From assembly GCA_020746105.1 (NCBI GenBank), contig CM036618.1, positions 108,450,622-108,514,621 on the forward strand: DNA of 64,000 nucleotides. The letters are read 5' to 3'. This DNA is from Trogon surrucura (Eukaryota > Chordata > Aves > Trogoniformes > Trogonidae). Positions 41,641-55,300 of this stretch are shown piece by piece. Within the stretch, counting starts at the first letter, position 1; each line of letters starts with the position of its first letter. The position numbers and the translations under genes are program-made. The notes under the pieces are model-generated. The model saw only the letters and a program-made list of their open reading frames with translations, was not told the DNA's origin and searched no databases.

Positions 41641-44464
41641 GTTCTGTGGAATGAACAGGAGTTGAGCAGAAGGAGAAGCTTCCAAGTCTCCTCTTGTTGC
41701 AGTTGTTGTTTGCTCAAAGAAATGGAAATGGAACTACCCTTTGTAAAGCCGTTTATCTGTGACCTGCTTTATTCCTTCATCTTTCTGTTGCAGCCATGTC
41801 ACTAGAGCCAACAGTAATGGTGACAAGTTTACCAGGAGCCAGAGGGACATCACCATCTATCTGGCCAGGAAAATCCCTGGTAAATTTACTTTTTTTCTTG
41901 TTTTTCCTTTCTTTTAGTCACTCTGTTACCAGTCTCCTGGACATAGGTCTTTTTGCTTTGCCTCTACTTTTGTGAAGAAAGTGACTGTTGGAGTTGATGC
42001 TTACCAGGTGCTAGTAGGGCAGATGTCCTTAGCTGGCAAGTGCCAGGTACTTAGCAGTAGGCTCAGTTGGTCCCACTTGGATAACACAGCCCAGGAATGT
42101 ATGATCTTAAACTTCAGTACTTAAGAAATCCTGACTGCTGACACTTCTAGAGGTAAGTAACAGGTAAGTGAATAAATGGTCTGTTTCAGGAGGGGCCTCA
42201 GAGAAATAGGAAAACAGGTTATTGTATTACCTTTATTCCAGGATCAAAAACATACCAACTGCTTCATTTAAGATTTGACTGAGAAAGAATCAGTATTAAA
42301 CTCAATTAAAAGTACTGGTCAGGTTATGCCTAATTCTCTGAGAAGAGTGAAGTCTGCTGTTCAGTGAAGTCGTAGTTTTGCATTAAGCTGTTCAACTTTG
42401 TACCGATGGAGTAACTTTCCTTGTTGTTTTGGGTTCTGATAGACCTTGTTTAGTTTTCCTCCTTTGAATCTAGACTTTGCAGCTGTACAAACAGTGAAAT
42501 CGTTTAAGATATTAAATGCTTATGTTAGAGGTTAAAAAGCAAAGTATAAAAAGCTGATGAGGGAACTGGATTTGGTGAGCTTCAGAGCAAACTTTCTGAA
42601 CCTGAAGATTCAGAGCGACTATGTTCAGAGAACTTGTAAAGGTGGCAAAAATAAAGTGTTGCAGTTCCCTTTGCCAGTAAGCACAACTAGATGAGATTGG
42701 TATGTGCTTGTTCATGTGACTGAAGATCTTTTGTATACCATGCTGGGGCATGAATGCTTAACTCACAGCAAACATTTCCCCTCCCTTAAAAGAAAGCATG
42801 TTTAAGAACAACATCAAGCTGAACAATGGACTTGTTTTGCATTTGTCTAAAGGGTAGCAACTATTAAGATGTTTCTTTATTAGAAGAGCTGGTTAGAGCT
42901 CTTAGTCCCTAATTCTCCTGGCCTTTTGTGTATCATCTTCCAAAATCATTAATAACTTCTGTAGCTCTGCCCAGAGAGCAGTGACATAAGGAACAGCATG
43001 CCTGTGTAATAGCCCTGGGGAAAAGGTGAGCCAGAAACACTGTGCTCTGGCTTCGACTCAAAGAAGTCCTGACATTTTACATTGCGCACAGACACCTGAT
43101 CACTGCTGCTTGCTCTGTACCAGCTACTGTGTTTGCTTGAACTACACACACATGTAGGTTGAGAATATGAACATTCCTCTGCTGCAACAAGCTCCTAAGT
43201 TGTAGAGAAATCCTCTTGCAGAAGACACCCAGCAAGCTTGAGGTTAGATTTGCTTCTCTGAAGACAAGCCTTTTCCATTCTTAAGAACTGAGATTCAGGG
43301 TACCTGTAGTAGCAGTGATTTTCCTACCTCCTTTCTTTAATCAACCTGGTTGCTGTATCACAACAGAAAATGAATGCTGAGGAACCGAACAGGAAGCCTA
43401 CTGTGCAGTTCACTTTCTGTTTTTGTAACGTCCAAATCCCTTGACAGTAGAAGACCCATTTCCCAAGACCTCTACAGCTGTGATGGTGCAACTGGAACCC
43501 TGGGAAATCAGAAATACAGGACTGATTGTTGAAGTCAGAGCACAGGAAACAGATGGTATTTTGTAGAGCTATAGCAACTAGGAGAGACCTGCAATGGCCT
43601 AAAAGGGATGAGCCCACAGGCTTAAATCCATGTAAGCGAGAGTGGTGGGGCTGAGAAAATAATAACTTTGCCTGAAGGAGCAAGACAGGATCAGAAGTTT
43701 GTGTGGAGTAAGGTAGCCTGTGGCCATTTAAGAAGTGGGAAATGCGCTTGACTTCCTCGAAGGGATTGCTGGTGGTCTTCAGTGATAGGATAATGCCCAG
43801 GCTGGCAACCCAGGATTTAACCAGCATTCTTGCTGCAGGGAGAGGGGTGGCTGAAGCATGTAATCAGAGCTAGGACTTTTACCAACAGGGTAATGAATGA
43901 AGAGGATGCTGTCCCAACAGACAGAGTCTAGTATAGAGAAAAATCTCAAGGCTGACTTGTGAGGAACTGGTGGGTGATGGGAAAGGGTCAGGGCACATGC
44001 AGAACTTCACAGGTATTCTGAGATGTACTTAAAGAGGCATGAAAGTCAGTTTGATGTTTGTTAGTAACTTAGAAATAAGTAAGAATACAGGTTCTAACAT
44101 CAGGGCAGCCAAAACATTTGATGTGTAACTAAATGGAGAGAAACATCAGAAACAATGACTACAACTATTGACACAGAACAGATGACCCAAGAAAAAGGTC
44201 AGGAAAACTTAGCTGATAAAGTTCAATATACCAAAGTATAAAGTGGCTTGACTTTGAATTTTCAAAAAGGTTCTGGTATTTTTTTTTCTGAAAGCTGTTA
44301 GAGCTAAATCACTTTTCTAATCTATTCCTTTTCTTCCCATTGTACTTGTGCAGATGTGTTGCAAACATACTGATTTTATCTTCAGGAATGCTCTTATTCC
44401 CCTTTCCATTTCCTCCTCCAAGCTTAATGGGAGGAGATAGGAAAAAAAGACAGAATATCTGCAT
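41641..44464. other. Intergenic region between convergent genes
   Basis: About 2.8 kb between the two inferred 3' ends. No exon, RNA gene or recognisable young repeat is seen. The longest frame (43324-43827, minus strand, 167 codons) has no recognisable domain. Confidence 0.65.
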
Positions 44465-44481
44465 TTCTAACAGTTCCCTGT

Positions 44482-44487
44482 TTTATT
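44482..44487 (-). terminator. CDC42BPA: CDC42BPA distal polyadenylation signal
   Basis: AATAAA on the minus strand. About 30 nt downstream on that strand is a U-rich block (ctgtctttttttcc), the expected downstream element. Confidence 0.6.
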
Positions 44488-45694
44488 GCAGTACATCAAA
44501 GTAGGTTAATATTAAGTGTGTTACCAACATAAAATAGTGGTGGTGAGTCATTTTTACATTGTTGACTTCTCCACCTTAAATATTTCTGTGCAAAAGAATC
44601 TACATCATTGTTCTGTAGCAGAGAATCTCTTACAATGTCCCCTACAACAGTGAGGGCATTAAACAAAATAGTGAGAAGAGGCAAAAAGCAGAATCTTTCC
44701 CCCACACGCACACTTGTCAGCTTTTATACTCTAAAACAAAAAAAGTGATTACATCTATGCCATGCAAAACTGTACAATAATATTACAATGAAAAACCTAA
44801 AAAACATATTTTAAAAATAAATGATATGAAACTGTCATACATAAAAAGGCAGGTATAATTGCTCTGAAATACCAACACTGGTTTGTTTGTGGATTTCTTC
44901 CCTGTGGATGAGACTTTCTTAAACGCAAAATGAAAAGAGCTTGTACTGAGCTGCAGCTGGAATGAAAGACAGTTGGAATTTAGACTGGAAAGCCTGCAGC
45001 AGAGCAGTTTCTGGGAGTGTTTTTCAAATACAGCATGAACACAAAGCACACAGAAGGGTGCAGTTTGTGTTAGTACAGAAAGTTGTCCCATTTCCTCCAT
45101 GGAACTGGCTCCTATAAACAAAATAACCACAGCAGAAGCTCCTATGTGCCACTTTGATTCTCAGACTAAGGCTCAGGAGATGTGGGTACTTGCACTGCAA
45201 TAATTTTTACCCTTAATGCATTAATTTAAAATTAAACAGCATATATAAAATGGGAAAAAAAAACCCCAACAAAAACACTCAACCAAAATAACCCTTCTTC
45301 TGAAACCCAAGAGCATGTTTGTCCTGTCATTCAGAGTCTGGCCATGCGAGACAAGTTGGTGCCAGAATCTGTTTCTGTGTTAATACTCCAACTGTTTTGT
45401 TTTGAAAGGCTGACACATGCTCTGTGAAACAGCTAGACACAGTTAAACTACATTTCTATTAAATACGCTATGCTTTTTGGACTTTTTTGGTGTGACAAGA
45501 CCCTTAACTTCCCTCTGCCCTATACCTGAGAATAACACACCTGGCTTGTAATTTTATCAGAATCAAATTGAAGAGGTAACATTCCTGACCGAGTTTTAAA
45601 ACTCCTTAAAATGGGCAAAATGCACATTCGTAACAAGCCACAGCAATTAACTGAGAGGAAAAGAAGCAACTACTTCACCACAGCCTCAGGAATG

Positions 45695-45700
45695 TTTATT
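45695..45700 (-). terminator. CDC42BPA: Possible internal CDC42BPA polyadenylation signal
   Basis: AATAAA on the minus strand within the 3' UTR, about 3.5 kb after the stop. No strong downstream element was judged by eye. Confidence 0.3.
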
Positions 45701-47716
45701 TTGAAACCACCAGCTGTCTTCTACAGGCCAAAGGCAGTAGAGAAGCAAGTGCTCTAACCCTGGTTTTGGGTTTATGAAATGTGGAAGGAAGCCACATACC
45801 TGTGCGTGCACACGTGCAGGGGGAAACCTATTTACCAAACCTTTTCATTCTATAACCTGGAATCCTTAGTAGCTGCCTGAATCTGTTCAGATCCTGTGTT
45901 GCCATCAAAAAAATAAAAAAAGAAATGCAAAAAAACCCCACCAACCCATATGTTTAAGCAGTGTAAAAATGCAAACACCTTCAGTCTCAGCCAAAAGGAA
46001 AAAATCAGCTAGATACATACTGTGTACAGAGAACATATGCTACAGTCAAAAATTCAGCGGGAGCTTGTACATTCCCTGGATGAAATGCAGCCCTCTAACT
46101 GTGAAGGTGAAGCAATGCTACAGTGCAAAGTAGCAAACATCAAACCTTAAGAGACAACTGTCTTTGAGATATCAGTCAAAAGTCTTACAGTTCAAATGAC
46201 CAAGTTACTTCTCCTAGCCCAATGAGTATTTTAAAAAAGCTCAGCTATAGTACGCATGTGTTTTCAGTGTTCATGCCAACAAAAAAGATGAGTGTGCTTT
46301 AAAATTGAGTGTATGATCAAATGGTCCCCAAATGTATAAAACGAGTCCCAGGACAATTTCTGACTTTTCAAATAAGGGATGTGGTCACTTGCTTTTCAAC
46401 TGAGAGAACAGTTGCTGTTTCTCTTTCAAACAGATGCGTATCAAAATGCACAGAACCAAACGAATGATTAAATACAGTAATCCCAAAGGAGACTGCCAAG
46501 GCTTAGAAATCGTGGTGTGTAGATGTTGTAGGCCTGTGGAGCTCATCCTCTGGAGCTGAGTTCTGTAACACAGCTGACCTACGCTCCGCCTGAAAGTGTC
46601 GGTTATTTATATCAATAGCTTGCAGGCATCGTAACAGAGTAAACAGAGGGGTTTACTTGATTTAATTGTTTGCTGTGTTGTGGCTCTCTGGGTTCAATTT
46701 TCAGACAGAGTATTAGCTCAACTGCAAAAAAAAAAAAAATCCACAAAAAAGATCCCATGACCCTCTTTCAGGGGACTGTCACACAGGCTCCTCTATCTTA
46801 AATGACTTCTCTCAACATCAAAATAAGATTAATGTTTAAATACAACATACGGTAAATACAAAACTAGTCTGCAAGGGCTTTGAAAAATGTGTGGGCATGC
46901 TTCACCAGAAGGAGGGAGTTGTGGGGAAAAAGCAGTGGCTATACTTGAAGCAATATGCAGCCTTTAAAAAGAAGCTGATGTGGAATTTTAATAATGCCAA
47001 TAACACCCTGCCTCAGAAAGACTGAAAACTTTTCAGGGGGAATGAATTTTAAGTGTTGAGCTCTCTGCTAAAGCTTTTAATATTACATGCCAGGCTAGCA
47101 AAAGTAGTAGCTTTGCAGTGAAAACAAACAACACAACCAGCTTGCTACTCTGAAGAAACCCGAACAGGAGCTGGGCTTCTGATATGATGGCTTTAAAAAA
47201 ATTTTCTTGAATTCCTGTCCCAAAATAACGAATGGATGAGCCTCTTGATTCAGAGTAAAAGAGAAATCTTACTTAGGAGACCCAGCGTGATTAAATGGAT
47301 TAGATGATCTGTGTCTCATTCCCAATTTCACACTTAGATCACTCCTGGAAGTGACTGTACAAGGTTTGAACTTACCGATAACTTCTATCAGGGAAGACAG
47401 AAACTGGAAAACTCCAAACGTCCCTATGTGGGTAAAACACTCTATACTGCTGACTGCAAGAATATGGAATGGTTTAATAAGAGCCATAACAAGATTCCGA
47501 AACCCACAAACCCCAGTATTCGAAATACAAAAAGCCCTTATATGTTTGTGTATGGTCATAGTATAAAGCCAGCAACAATACTACTGAGAGGTTCATTTGA
47601 ACACACTCCCAAATGAAAAACACATCTGCCTTGCTAAAGAGAAAAGACATCTTCCTCTTACCACCTCTTTTGCACATCAGTCTCTCACTTTATTCTGTTG
47701 TCTGCATGACCAGCTT

Positions 47717-47722
47717 TTTATT
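47717..47722 (-). terminator. CDC42BPA: Possible proximal CDC42BPA polyadenylation signal
   Basis: AATAAA on the minus strand, about 1.5 kb after the stop. A candidate for a shorter 3' UTR form. Confidence 0.35.
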
Positions 47723-48637
47723 TAGTTTTGCAACTTCAGTGGGCTCTGTCTTCCACCGCAATACCTCCTGCCCTCCAACCTGACCTGCTATTGGAACCAA
47801 ACAGCAGGTGAGCACATAGAAACAACGGCAAATTGCACAAATCTGCAGCACGGCTAGGGAGGGAGAGAAAAACCAACCTTGCCAGCACGGCAGTTGTGGG
47901 TGACTAGGCATCTTCGACTACCACAGTGTGAACAGTGTGAGGTCAGTCTTCAAGGTTCTTCGTTGCTACAGTGAGAGCACAGCCAGCCACGGCTAGCTTC
48001 GGGCTAAGGGCACTCGTTTGGCTGATGTGTATTAGCAACTAGTATTTGGTAACAACGGTAACAGTTTTCTGGTTCGGGATGGTCAAGGAGATGTGGAACA
48101 CTGCTCCCTTCCGAGGTAAACCTGGTCAAAGGCTGACCCAGGGAAACAAGTTTTGCTGCTGAATCCTGCTGCATTGAACTCCCTTGCCGAATAAAGACCT
48201 CTACCGTAGCGTGCCGTAAGGTTCCTCCGCCGCGCAGCTAGCACACAAGAAGCCAGGGCAGGTGCCTGGCAGGCTGGTGCCCTCGGTTGTCGGGGCAGGG
48301 GCTGCTTTCCAATTGTCATTTTTGCAAAAGATGGCGACTAACATGAAAGTAGGAATTACAGCTTGAGTTACGCTACTGCCAGAAGTAAGGAAACGTTGTG
48401 AAAGCACTGCAGGGACCTCTCCCGGCAGTGCGGCGAGTGCTACACGAAAGGACTATCTGTCCTGTGAAAGGTTTTAGGCCAGGCCTCCGAGTCTGTATAT
48501 TATTGAGCATGAAAACAGGGACAACACAAATCTTAAATTAAAGGCTCTCTTAAATAAGCATCCATCTTCTGCTGCATACACAATGCTTTTTTTTCTTTGA
48601 ATATATACATACGTATTTTAACTCTAACATCTGCGTA

Positions 48638-48643
48638 TTTATT
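48638..48643 (-). terminator. CDC42BPA: Possible most-proximal CDC42BPA polyadenylation signal
   Basis: AATAAA on the minus strand, about 590 nt after the stop, in an AT-rich stretch. Confidence 0.35.
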
Positions 48644-49228
48644 TAAACTCTGTACTGTAGTAAAATATGCATCATTTTAATCAATAAGGATTTGCTGGCG
48701 ACAATCAGATTGACATTCAAACGTGGTGGCTGAAAGCTTTTATGTGCCTCTGACATACTGATCGTTCCCCGTGCAGGGGAAGGGGTCTCTGTGCTACTTT
48801 TGTACAGTACAATGAGCTATTGTATGAAAACAAAATCCCTCTGAATTTTCTCTTGTTGATACTCATCTGGTCTACTTAAGCTACTTTTTGGGAAGTGGAA
48901 GGGACTGGGATAAATATGTCTTTAAAAATGAAGCAGCTGTAACCACAAAAATGAAATCGAGACTAATACAAATCTACAGCATCTGATATTCACCAACACC
49001 CTAGCTTTGCTCATTTGCTGCTGTCAAATCTGGGGAAGGGAGGGTGAGGCAGTGCTGAACAGTGCTGAAGGGACCAGCCTTTACCTTCCTCTGTACCCCA
49101 CTCCCAGATCACTTTCAGACAGGGAATGGGGAGGGTTAGGATGATGAAGGTGAGAACTGGAGCAAGTGAAGGGGACAGCCATGGGAACAGCAAGCTGCTG
49201 TGATGTCAAATCTGAATGCTGAAGCAGT

Positions 49229-49360
49229 TCATGAGTCCCAACTCACGTGGTCAGAGCTCTCCAGGGAGAGGCTCTTGGTCTTGTGAGGAGAAACCGGGCT
49301 GGGAGGGCTGCTGAGGTTGGAGCTGTTGGATGCAGTAGAGTGTCTCGGAGAGTCAGAGTC
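49229..49360 (-). CDS. CDC42BPA: CDC42BPA last coding exon
   Basis: 132 nt: 43 residues plus TGA at 49231-49229. Acceptor ...atgctgcag just above 49360, phase 0. It codes for [20 protein letters not shown], then KTKSLSLES and the terminus HVSWDS. Ser/Pro-rich, probably phosphorylated and disordered. It differs from the human terminus only in the last few residues as I recall them. Confidence 0.96.
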   Translation of the reverse strand, partial: DSDSPRHSTASNSSNLSSPPSPVSPHKTKSLSLESSDHVSWDS

Positions 49361-52300
49361 CTGCAGCATAAAGACAGAGAACACAACCAGTAAGTAACAG
49401 GAGAGCAAGTTTGAGAGTGACTAAGGGTGTCTGAGCAACAGGTGACTGCATTCAAAGGCCTCCCTGTATTTCGCTTGTCGCCAAAAATACTGAGGAATTT
49501 TCTTTGCTCAGAATTTCCTAGTCCAGGGACACTTAAGAGTACGTGGTCAGATCACTCTGCTTTCAGCATGCATGACTGACGCTGATGTAAAAACACAGCA
49601 CCTGTGGGATTCTTGCAGCCTGCACGTTGCCATGGGCCTCTTGGTCAGCAGTGTGCAACTACAGGATGCCTCTGAAGTTACTACAACAGCTCCTGCCTCT
49701 TCATAGATTAATGTCTGAGATACTCTTACACTAAACTGAAGAACATTTACGGTATGGGCTTCATCACAGCTACCTCTTCTATGTCACTTTCAGGATATTA
49801 ATTCAAAGCACCCTCATCAAGCTATTCCAGTTGGATCTTCCAGAGTACAAGTATATCTGCACTTGAGTTTGGGCCGACAGCTGCCTTCCAGGTTCAACTG
49901 CAACGATACGTTCAGTACCATGAAAAGCTCACATGATCTCTTAATTTTCTCACTCCTCGCAAAGAAAATGGGCTGGGGAAGGTTAGCTCGCCAACTTCAG
50001 AGTGACTCCTCCCATGTAAAACATTCTTGCTTTGGAAGGACTGAGTTTAGCATGGGGCAGGACTGCAGTTCTATCTCAATGATAGTCTTGTTCTGCACAG
50101 AATGTAAAATATTAAATCCAGTTTCTGCTCCAAATGAAATTATTACAGGATAATTTTTAAATTCTTGTTAACTCTAAATGTCTCCTGTGAAATGGTTCCG
50201 ACATTAGCTTAAGTCTTTGCAAATAAAGGGCAGAAGGAACATCACTACTTCACTGTCAAGCTGTTACTCTACTGGAACACTATTTTTGGGAGTCTCATTC
50301 CCCAGGTATCTCCAGGTAAAGAGCATAAAGAGAGTTTTCTGCATATTAAATACCAGGACCAGAGTTCACACAGTTTGACCCAAGTCTTCTGTCAGGATAG
50401 CCTGAAATACAGGAAATCCAAGTTTTCATTGTCAACAACTCTCAAAACTTGTAGCCATACCCGTGACAGAATTTAACTTGCTCTTTTTCACCAACATACT
50501 TGAGTTTTCTCCCCTTTCTCCCATCACTCACCTCTCGCTCGTAGTCCCTTGTTGGTGCATCGCTGCCTTGGTCCAGGCCACCAGAGGATAAGGAGCCATC
50601 TGAGGGGGATGCCATAGGCTGACGCTTTGCTCCATAGCTACCTCCCGAGAACTCCCTCCGCAAAGCACTGCCGTTTTGTGCAGACGATCCTAAAACGCGC
50701 AGAGGAATTAAACTGCATTACAGACGCCCGCTCAAGACACCAGAAATGTGTTAGCGGTTTCTCTGGTTAATTCTGCTTTCCTCCAGCGTGTCCCAAGATG
50801 TTCAGCTCATGGCTTGCAGGCTACGTGGGCTTTTATCTTGTCTGCTACCAGCTGCAGTTCTTCCTCGGGATTCTCTGATCCCTCTCTTGGCACATCAGCA
50901 TTAGCACACTTCACCCATCACAGACACAGTCGCTACGCTCCCGACAAAGACAGCAGTTGGCAAAAACTGCTGGGTGGCAGCCTAGTTCCAGCGGCCTCAT
51001 TCCCAGGCAGTAGGTGGGTTGTATCAGCAGGTACAGACTAAAGCAGACACACATGCTTTCCGCAAGCTGTTGGCAACGCGCAGCAAAAGCGGCGTGTGCC
51101 GCAGGAAGGGCGAAGAAAAACCCTAGAGGAGCTGGAACACCAGCTTGCCAGTCTTGCCTCTGTTTTCACATGGTTCGTTATTTAGTCTCTTGCCTGGTCT
51201 CAGCACAGGTCACTGTGGTGACTCTGGCACACAAAGGCAGCCTGGCTGCACTAGAAAAGGCGTTGCCAATGCCATGCAACTCTTCTGTACCAGCAGCCAG
51301 TTTTCTATTGCTTTCTCTTTGCACCAGCAGCAAAAGAAGCATCAAGAGCTCTACAGAGTTCAGCAATGAAGTTAATAACCGTGGAGCCTGCGAACAACTT
51401 GCCACTGATTTAAAACACTGAAACATCAGCAAAGTAGTCCCAAGGGTAAGAATGTAACTTCAATTCTAACGTCAGTTTAAAAAATCTGACAGATTGCACA
51501 TGTGAGACTCTCAAATGTGCCAGCTGCTTATTCGTGTGCTCCTTTGAAAGCAAGATTAAATACTGTGCTTGCCCTCAATAGGAATACAGCCACTTCAGAA
51601 AATCCTGTCCAGTGGCAGTATGGCTAGAAGCAACTGCAGGCAGCCCTTTCCCTAAAATACTCGTGTATAAACCCCAAAGCAACACAGTTCCGTTTGCTTA
51701 CGTGCTGCTAACCCGCTGCTTGCGCTCATCGATCGTCCTGGTTCTGTGCGGGATTTCGTGATCGATGGGATACTGACAGAGCCACTGAACACGGTCCGAC
51801 TTTCCTGAGGCCGCAGATTCTGCAACGCAGACACACACAACGACACGTTTACTTATGGACAGCTGGCTCAACCTTGGATGTTACGAAGTAAGACCCCAAA
51901 ATACATTAAAACCCCAACCTTACCAGAGCTGAATTATCTGGGCAGCAAGTCAGCAAAATTTGCAAAACAATATTCTGCAGTTTAGTGCAGAGACTGGAAG
52001 CACACGCAAGGCCAGTAGTGAAGTGCTGAATTACATGGACATATGCAGACAACTGAGAGAGTATATGTAATAATTCAAGAATTTCCTTGAAAGGATGGGT
52101 TTGCCAGCCTAATTAGGCTGCTATAGCTATATTCAGGTTATATCACATAATGCATTCCTTCTGAACACAAGCTTCCAAGGATCTTATTAAAGTATCTCTC
52201 TTTGATGCCATCATTTGTGCCATGCACGTGTAACTTTATACAATAGCCACGTTAAACCCTAATGCCTGCAGAGCTATGAACACATAGCAGATCAATCTGT

Positions 52301-55300
52301 ATTTCAGTTATTGAATGTAATTCCAAAGGTATTAACACTATTACTCCAGACCTACAGCAGCTGAGCCAAAGAGACAATCCTGTTTTTCAGCCTGCTCAAA
52401 GAGGATGACCAGAGCACATTCCCCTAGGATGTTATGGAAATTTCAGACTGTAACAAAGGTCCCACCCCCTCCAAAGGTATTCTCTGAGTCCCTGAGATAC
52501 CACCCATTTCTCTACCTGTATTTTAAAATGGATAATAAAGGCTTTTGAACAAACAGATTTTATACAGTTTAGATTTTATCAGGTAATTGCTATGAACCTG
52601 CTGTCAAATCCAGTCTTAGAATGATCTTTAGAGTCATCACTATAACAAACCCCTTCGCTTTTACAGCCACCCCTTTGTTTCTCATTCTCCCAGTGGGCCT
52701 GAAACGGCTGATTTTTAACATGCGAGAAACAAGGAAGAATTAAAATCTCTTCTCCTGTTCCCAGATCTCTCTCAAACACCAACCGAAGACAATCAGAGAC
52801 CTTATCAATGAAAAAGCCTTATTTAATTCTCCCCTCATGAACTGCTGCACTACTTTCAATAAGGATTTATACCCAAAGACTTTAAAAAGTCTTTAAAATT
52901 ATTTGTGGGATCATACAGCTGTCTCATGCTTACCTTCCTCCCCTCCCCCCCTTTTTTTTAACCTCCTTTGTAGTACAAAATAGTGATTTTTACTCCTGTG
53001 TCCTTCACCGTGCAATAAATGATGTGGGTTATAGGCCAGAGTACGAGCGTCCTGGCCATACATAAACAACAGAGGCCGCTCTGACAACATGCGAAGGAAC
53101 TCATGGGCCAAGGAGTAAGTCAGTGCTGCGTTTTCAGAAACAAAGGGAAGCCAAGTGCAGCACCATGCGAATGTGTGCACTGGGTTAGTACACTAGTGCT
53201 GCAAGGAAGGTCTTTTGCACTTTGATAAACCTACAGCGGTTTGTTTTGCAAAGAGAACAACTATGTGTAGTAAGTTAACGGCCTCCATAGTGACTGAGCA
53301 GACAACACACAGGCATCAGGGAAAGGAGAGAATGGGTGAGTGGGTGCATAAAAAAAAAAAGACTGATATATTTTCATAGTGTTCTAATGATGACTGTTTT
53401 TCATGAGCTCAGTTTGCAAAGTCCATGTAATTCCTCATTGAAAGTTTCTCCACAAAGCAAATCTTTCATCGTTCTTTGTTCTAAAAATGAAAGAAGCACA
53501 TGCCAGAGACCCTGGCATTTTGGACCAAAATCCCTGGAAGTGATACGCACATGATGCAGAAAGGGAATTCAAAGAAAAATAAACAGCGGTTATTTGCAGT
53601 AGTCATAAAGCAGCAGAATGCAGGAGGTTAAAAACAAATTAAAAAATAAAAAGAAACCTGACATCGCTTTACTTAAAGAGAGAAACAAAACCCCCTCATT
53701 TAGAGCAACAATCCAAAGCCTAGATGGAAAATTCATCCCTCCTGCTGAACGAAACAGAGAAAGGTGAGATCAAAAATAAAAATAAATCAGCAGCAGAGAA
53801 GCTGCTTGCTGAGCAAAGTTAATCCCTGTGAAATAGGGTGAAAGGCCCAAATCAGTTCAGTGCGTCCCATTCCCAGCCAGGGAATGGAGCTGCTGTGCAG
53901 CTGTGGGTCACGTCCGTGCAGCTGCTGCCACGCTCACAGCTCTGCCGTGTCGCTGAGCCTCAGCTCTGCACCCGCGCTCAGTGTTCCCACCCTGCCTGCT
54001 CGGGCTGGGGGGCAAGAACATACACAGAGGGTCTGACTAAACACCTACCAACACCCTCAGGAAATCACCTGCCTGCATTTCTCTGTTCATCATGCTGCTC
54101 GCTGGTTTGTTGTTTTGTTTGTTTTAGCTTTCTGCTCATTACACGATAAATCTGAGCTTTTAATTCTTCCATGAAATAATACAATAGAATCTAAAAGCCT
54201 ACTTTAATGGGTCAGTTCTCAACTCCCCTGTGGATTCCATGCGGGTTTGGTTCCAATATCCCATCCGTACTTCGGGACCACGATCCCCTCAGAGGGAGCA
54301 CTGCCCTTCTTACACTAAAATCCCCAAACCCACAGGGGGGACGGACAGACACGAAACCAGAACTCACAGCCTTGCCTTCCATACCGGTTGCAGCCTCTCT
54401 ACCCTCAAGCTACCAAGGAGACAAACACTTTTCTGAGCGCAAGACTAAACCTCTAGTGCTCTAAGGAGCTAACAGCTACAAGATCTTGACACTCCAGGCC
54501 TCCCACCTCACTACTCTTCCTCCAATTTATGCCAGTGGGCTGCAACGTTAGGATGAAGGATGCTCCTAAAGCAAAACACCAGGGATCGCTCCTTACTGAC
54601 CCCAGAGTGACTACTCACATCAGAAAGGGAATGTGGAGGGTGGGTCACAGTCTGGTGATACAGCACCACATATTAAACACAAGTTTGTATAGAACATTTG
54701 GATTAAAGAAACACCTGTCAAAACCAGAACCGAAATACAGCTGCAGTGACCCTGTAATGACCTCTAAGAGAAAAACAACTTTCGATTTGGCCTCACAATA
54801 TTTTTTTATTATTATTTATTTTCATTTCAAGAGAGCATTCCTCTTGCATATTTGCATCGCTCCTCCTACCAGGAAGCCAGGACGGATGCAGACCTGTCAT
54901 CACAGGGCACATTTTCCAAAATGCTGGAACTTCATCTTTGCATATTAATGGTTGTGACAACTGGGACCTCACAACAGTAACGCATGCCCATGCATGTGAG
55001 CAGACAAAGCTTAGCCGTGCCGATTTCTTTTGGAGCCACATGGAAGAGATTAATTTTCCACCTGCGTCTGTAAATTCTCTCTAGTGCTGTATGCAGGTAT
55101 GTATCCCAAAACCTGGCCGGTGATAGGGATCCAGAACAGCAACCAAAAGGCTCTCAAAGCAGTGTGGCAGCGCAGGTTTGCCATGCGTGTCTGAAGGGTG
55201 TCCGAAGGCCACAGAAACAAAGAGCAGAGCTCCCACTACAGCATCGGACATGGCTCCGACCCATACAAACCCTGAGCAACCAACTGCCGTCGCACACATC

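Larger units (their letters stand above)
44465..49228 (-). other. CDC42BPA: CDC42BPA 3' UTR
   Basis: From the TGA at 49229-49231 down to the most distal good polyadenylation signal (44482-44487). It is AT-rich and full of stops on the coding strand, with several internal AATAAA motifs on the minus strand. The full length of about 4.8 kb is inferred; shorter isoforms are likely. I see no miRNA or other gene in it. Confidence 0.65.

Noticed and set aside
43324-43827. 167-codon open frame on the minus strand in the intergenic gap
   Set aside because: No recognised domain, no splice or promoter context; probably chance.
47269-47566. Overlapping open frames on both strands with a GGTAAGT on the minus strand, suggesting an extra CDC42BPA exon
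   Set aside because: It lies 1.7 kb beyond the CDC42BPA stop codon, in the 3' UTR. The peptides are not recognisable, and a donor there would have no coding use.
51014-51421. 135-codon open frame on the plus strand
   Set aside because: It lies in a CDC42BPA intron with no family features; overlapping open frames on both strands suggest composition only.
53030-53160. Possible extra CDC42BPA exon on the minus strand (open stretch with an AG and a GTAAAA)
   Set aside because: The peptide has no similarity to MRCK family sequence that I can see, and the flanking acceptor is poor. The frame may be chance.
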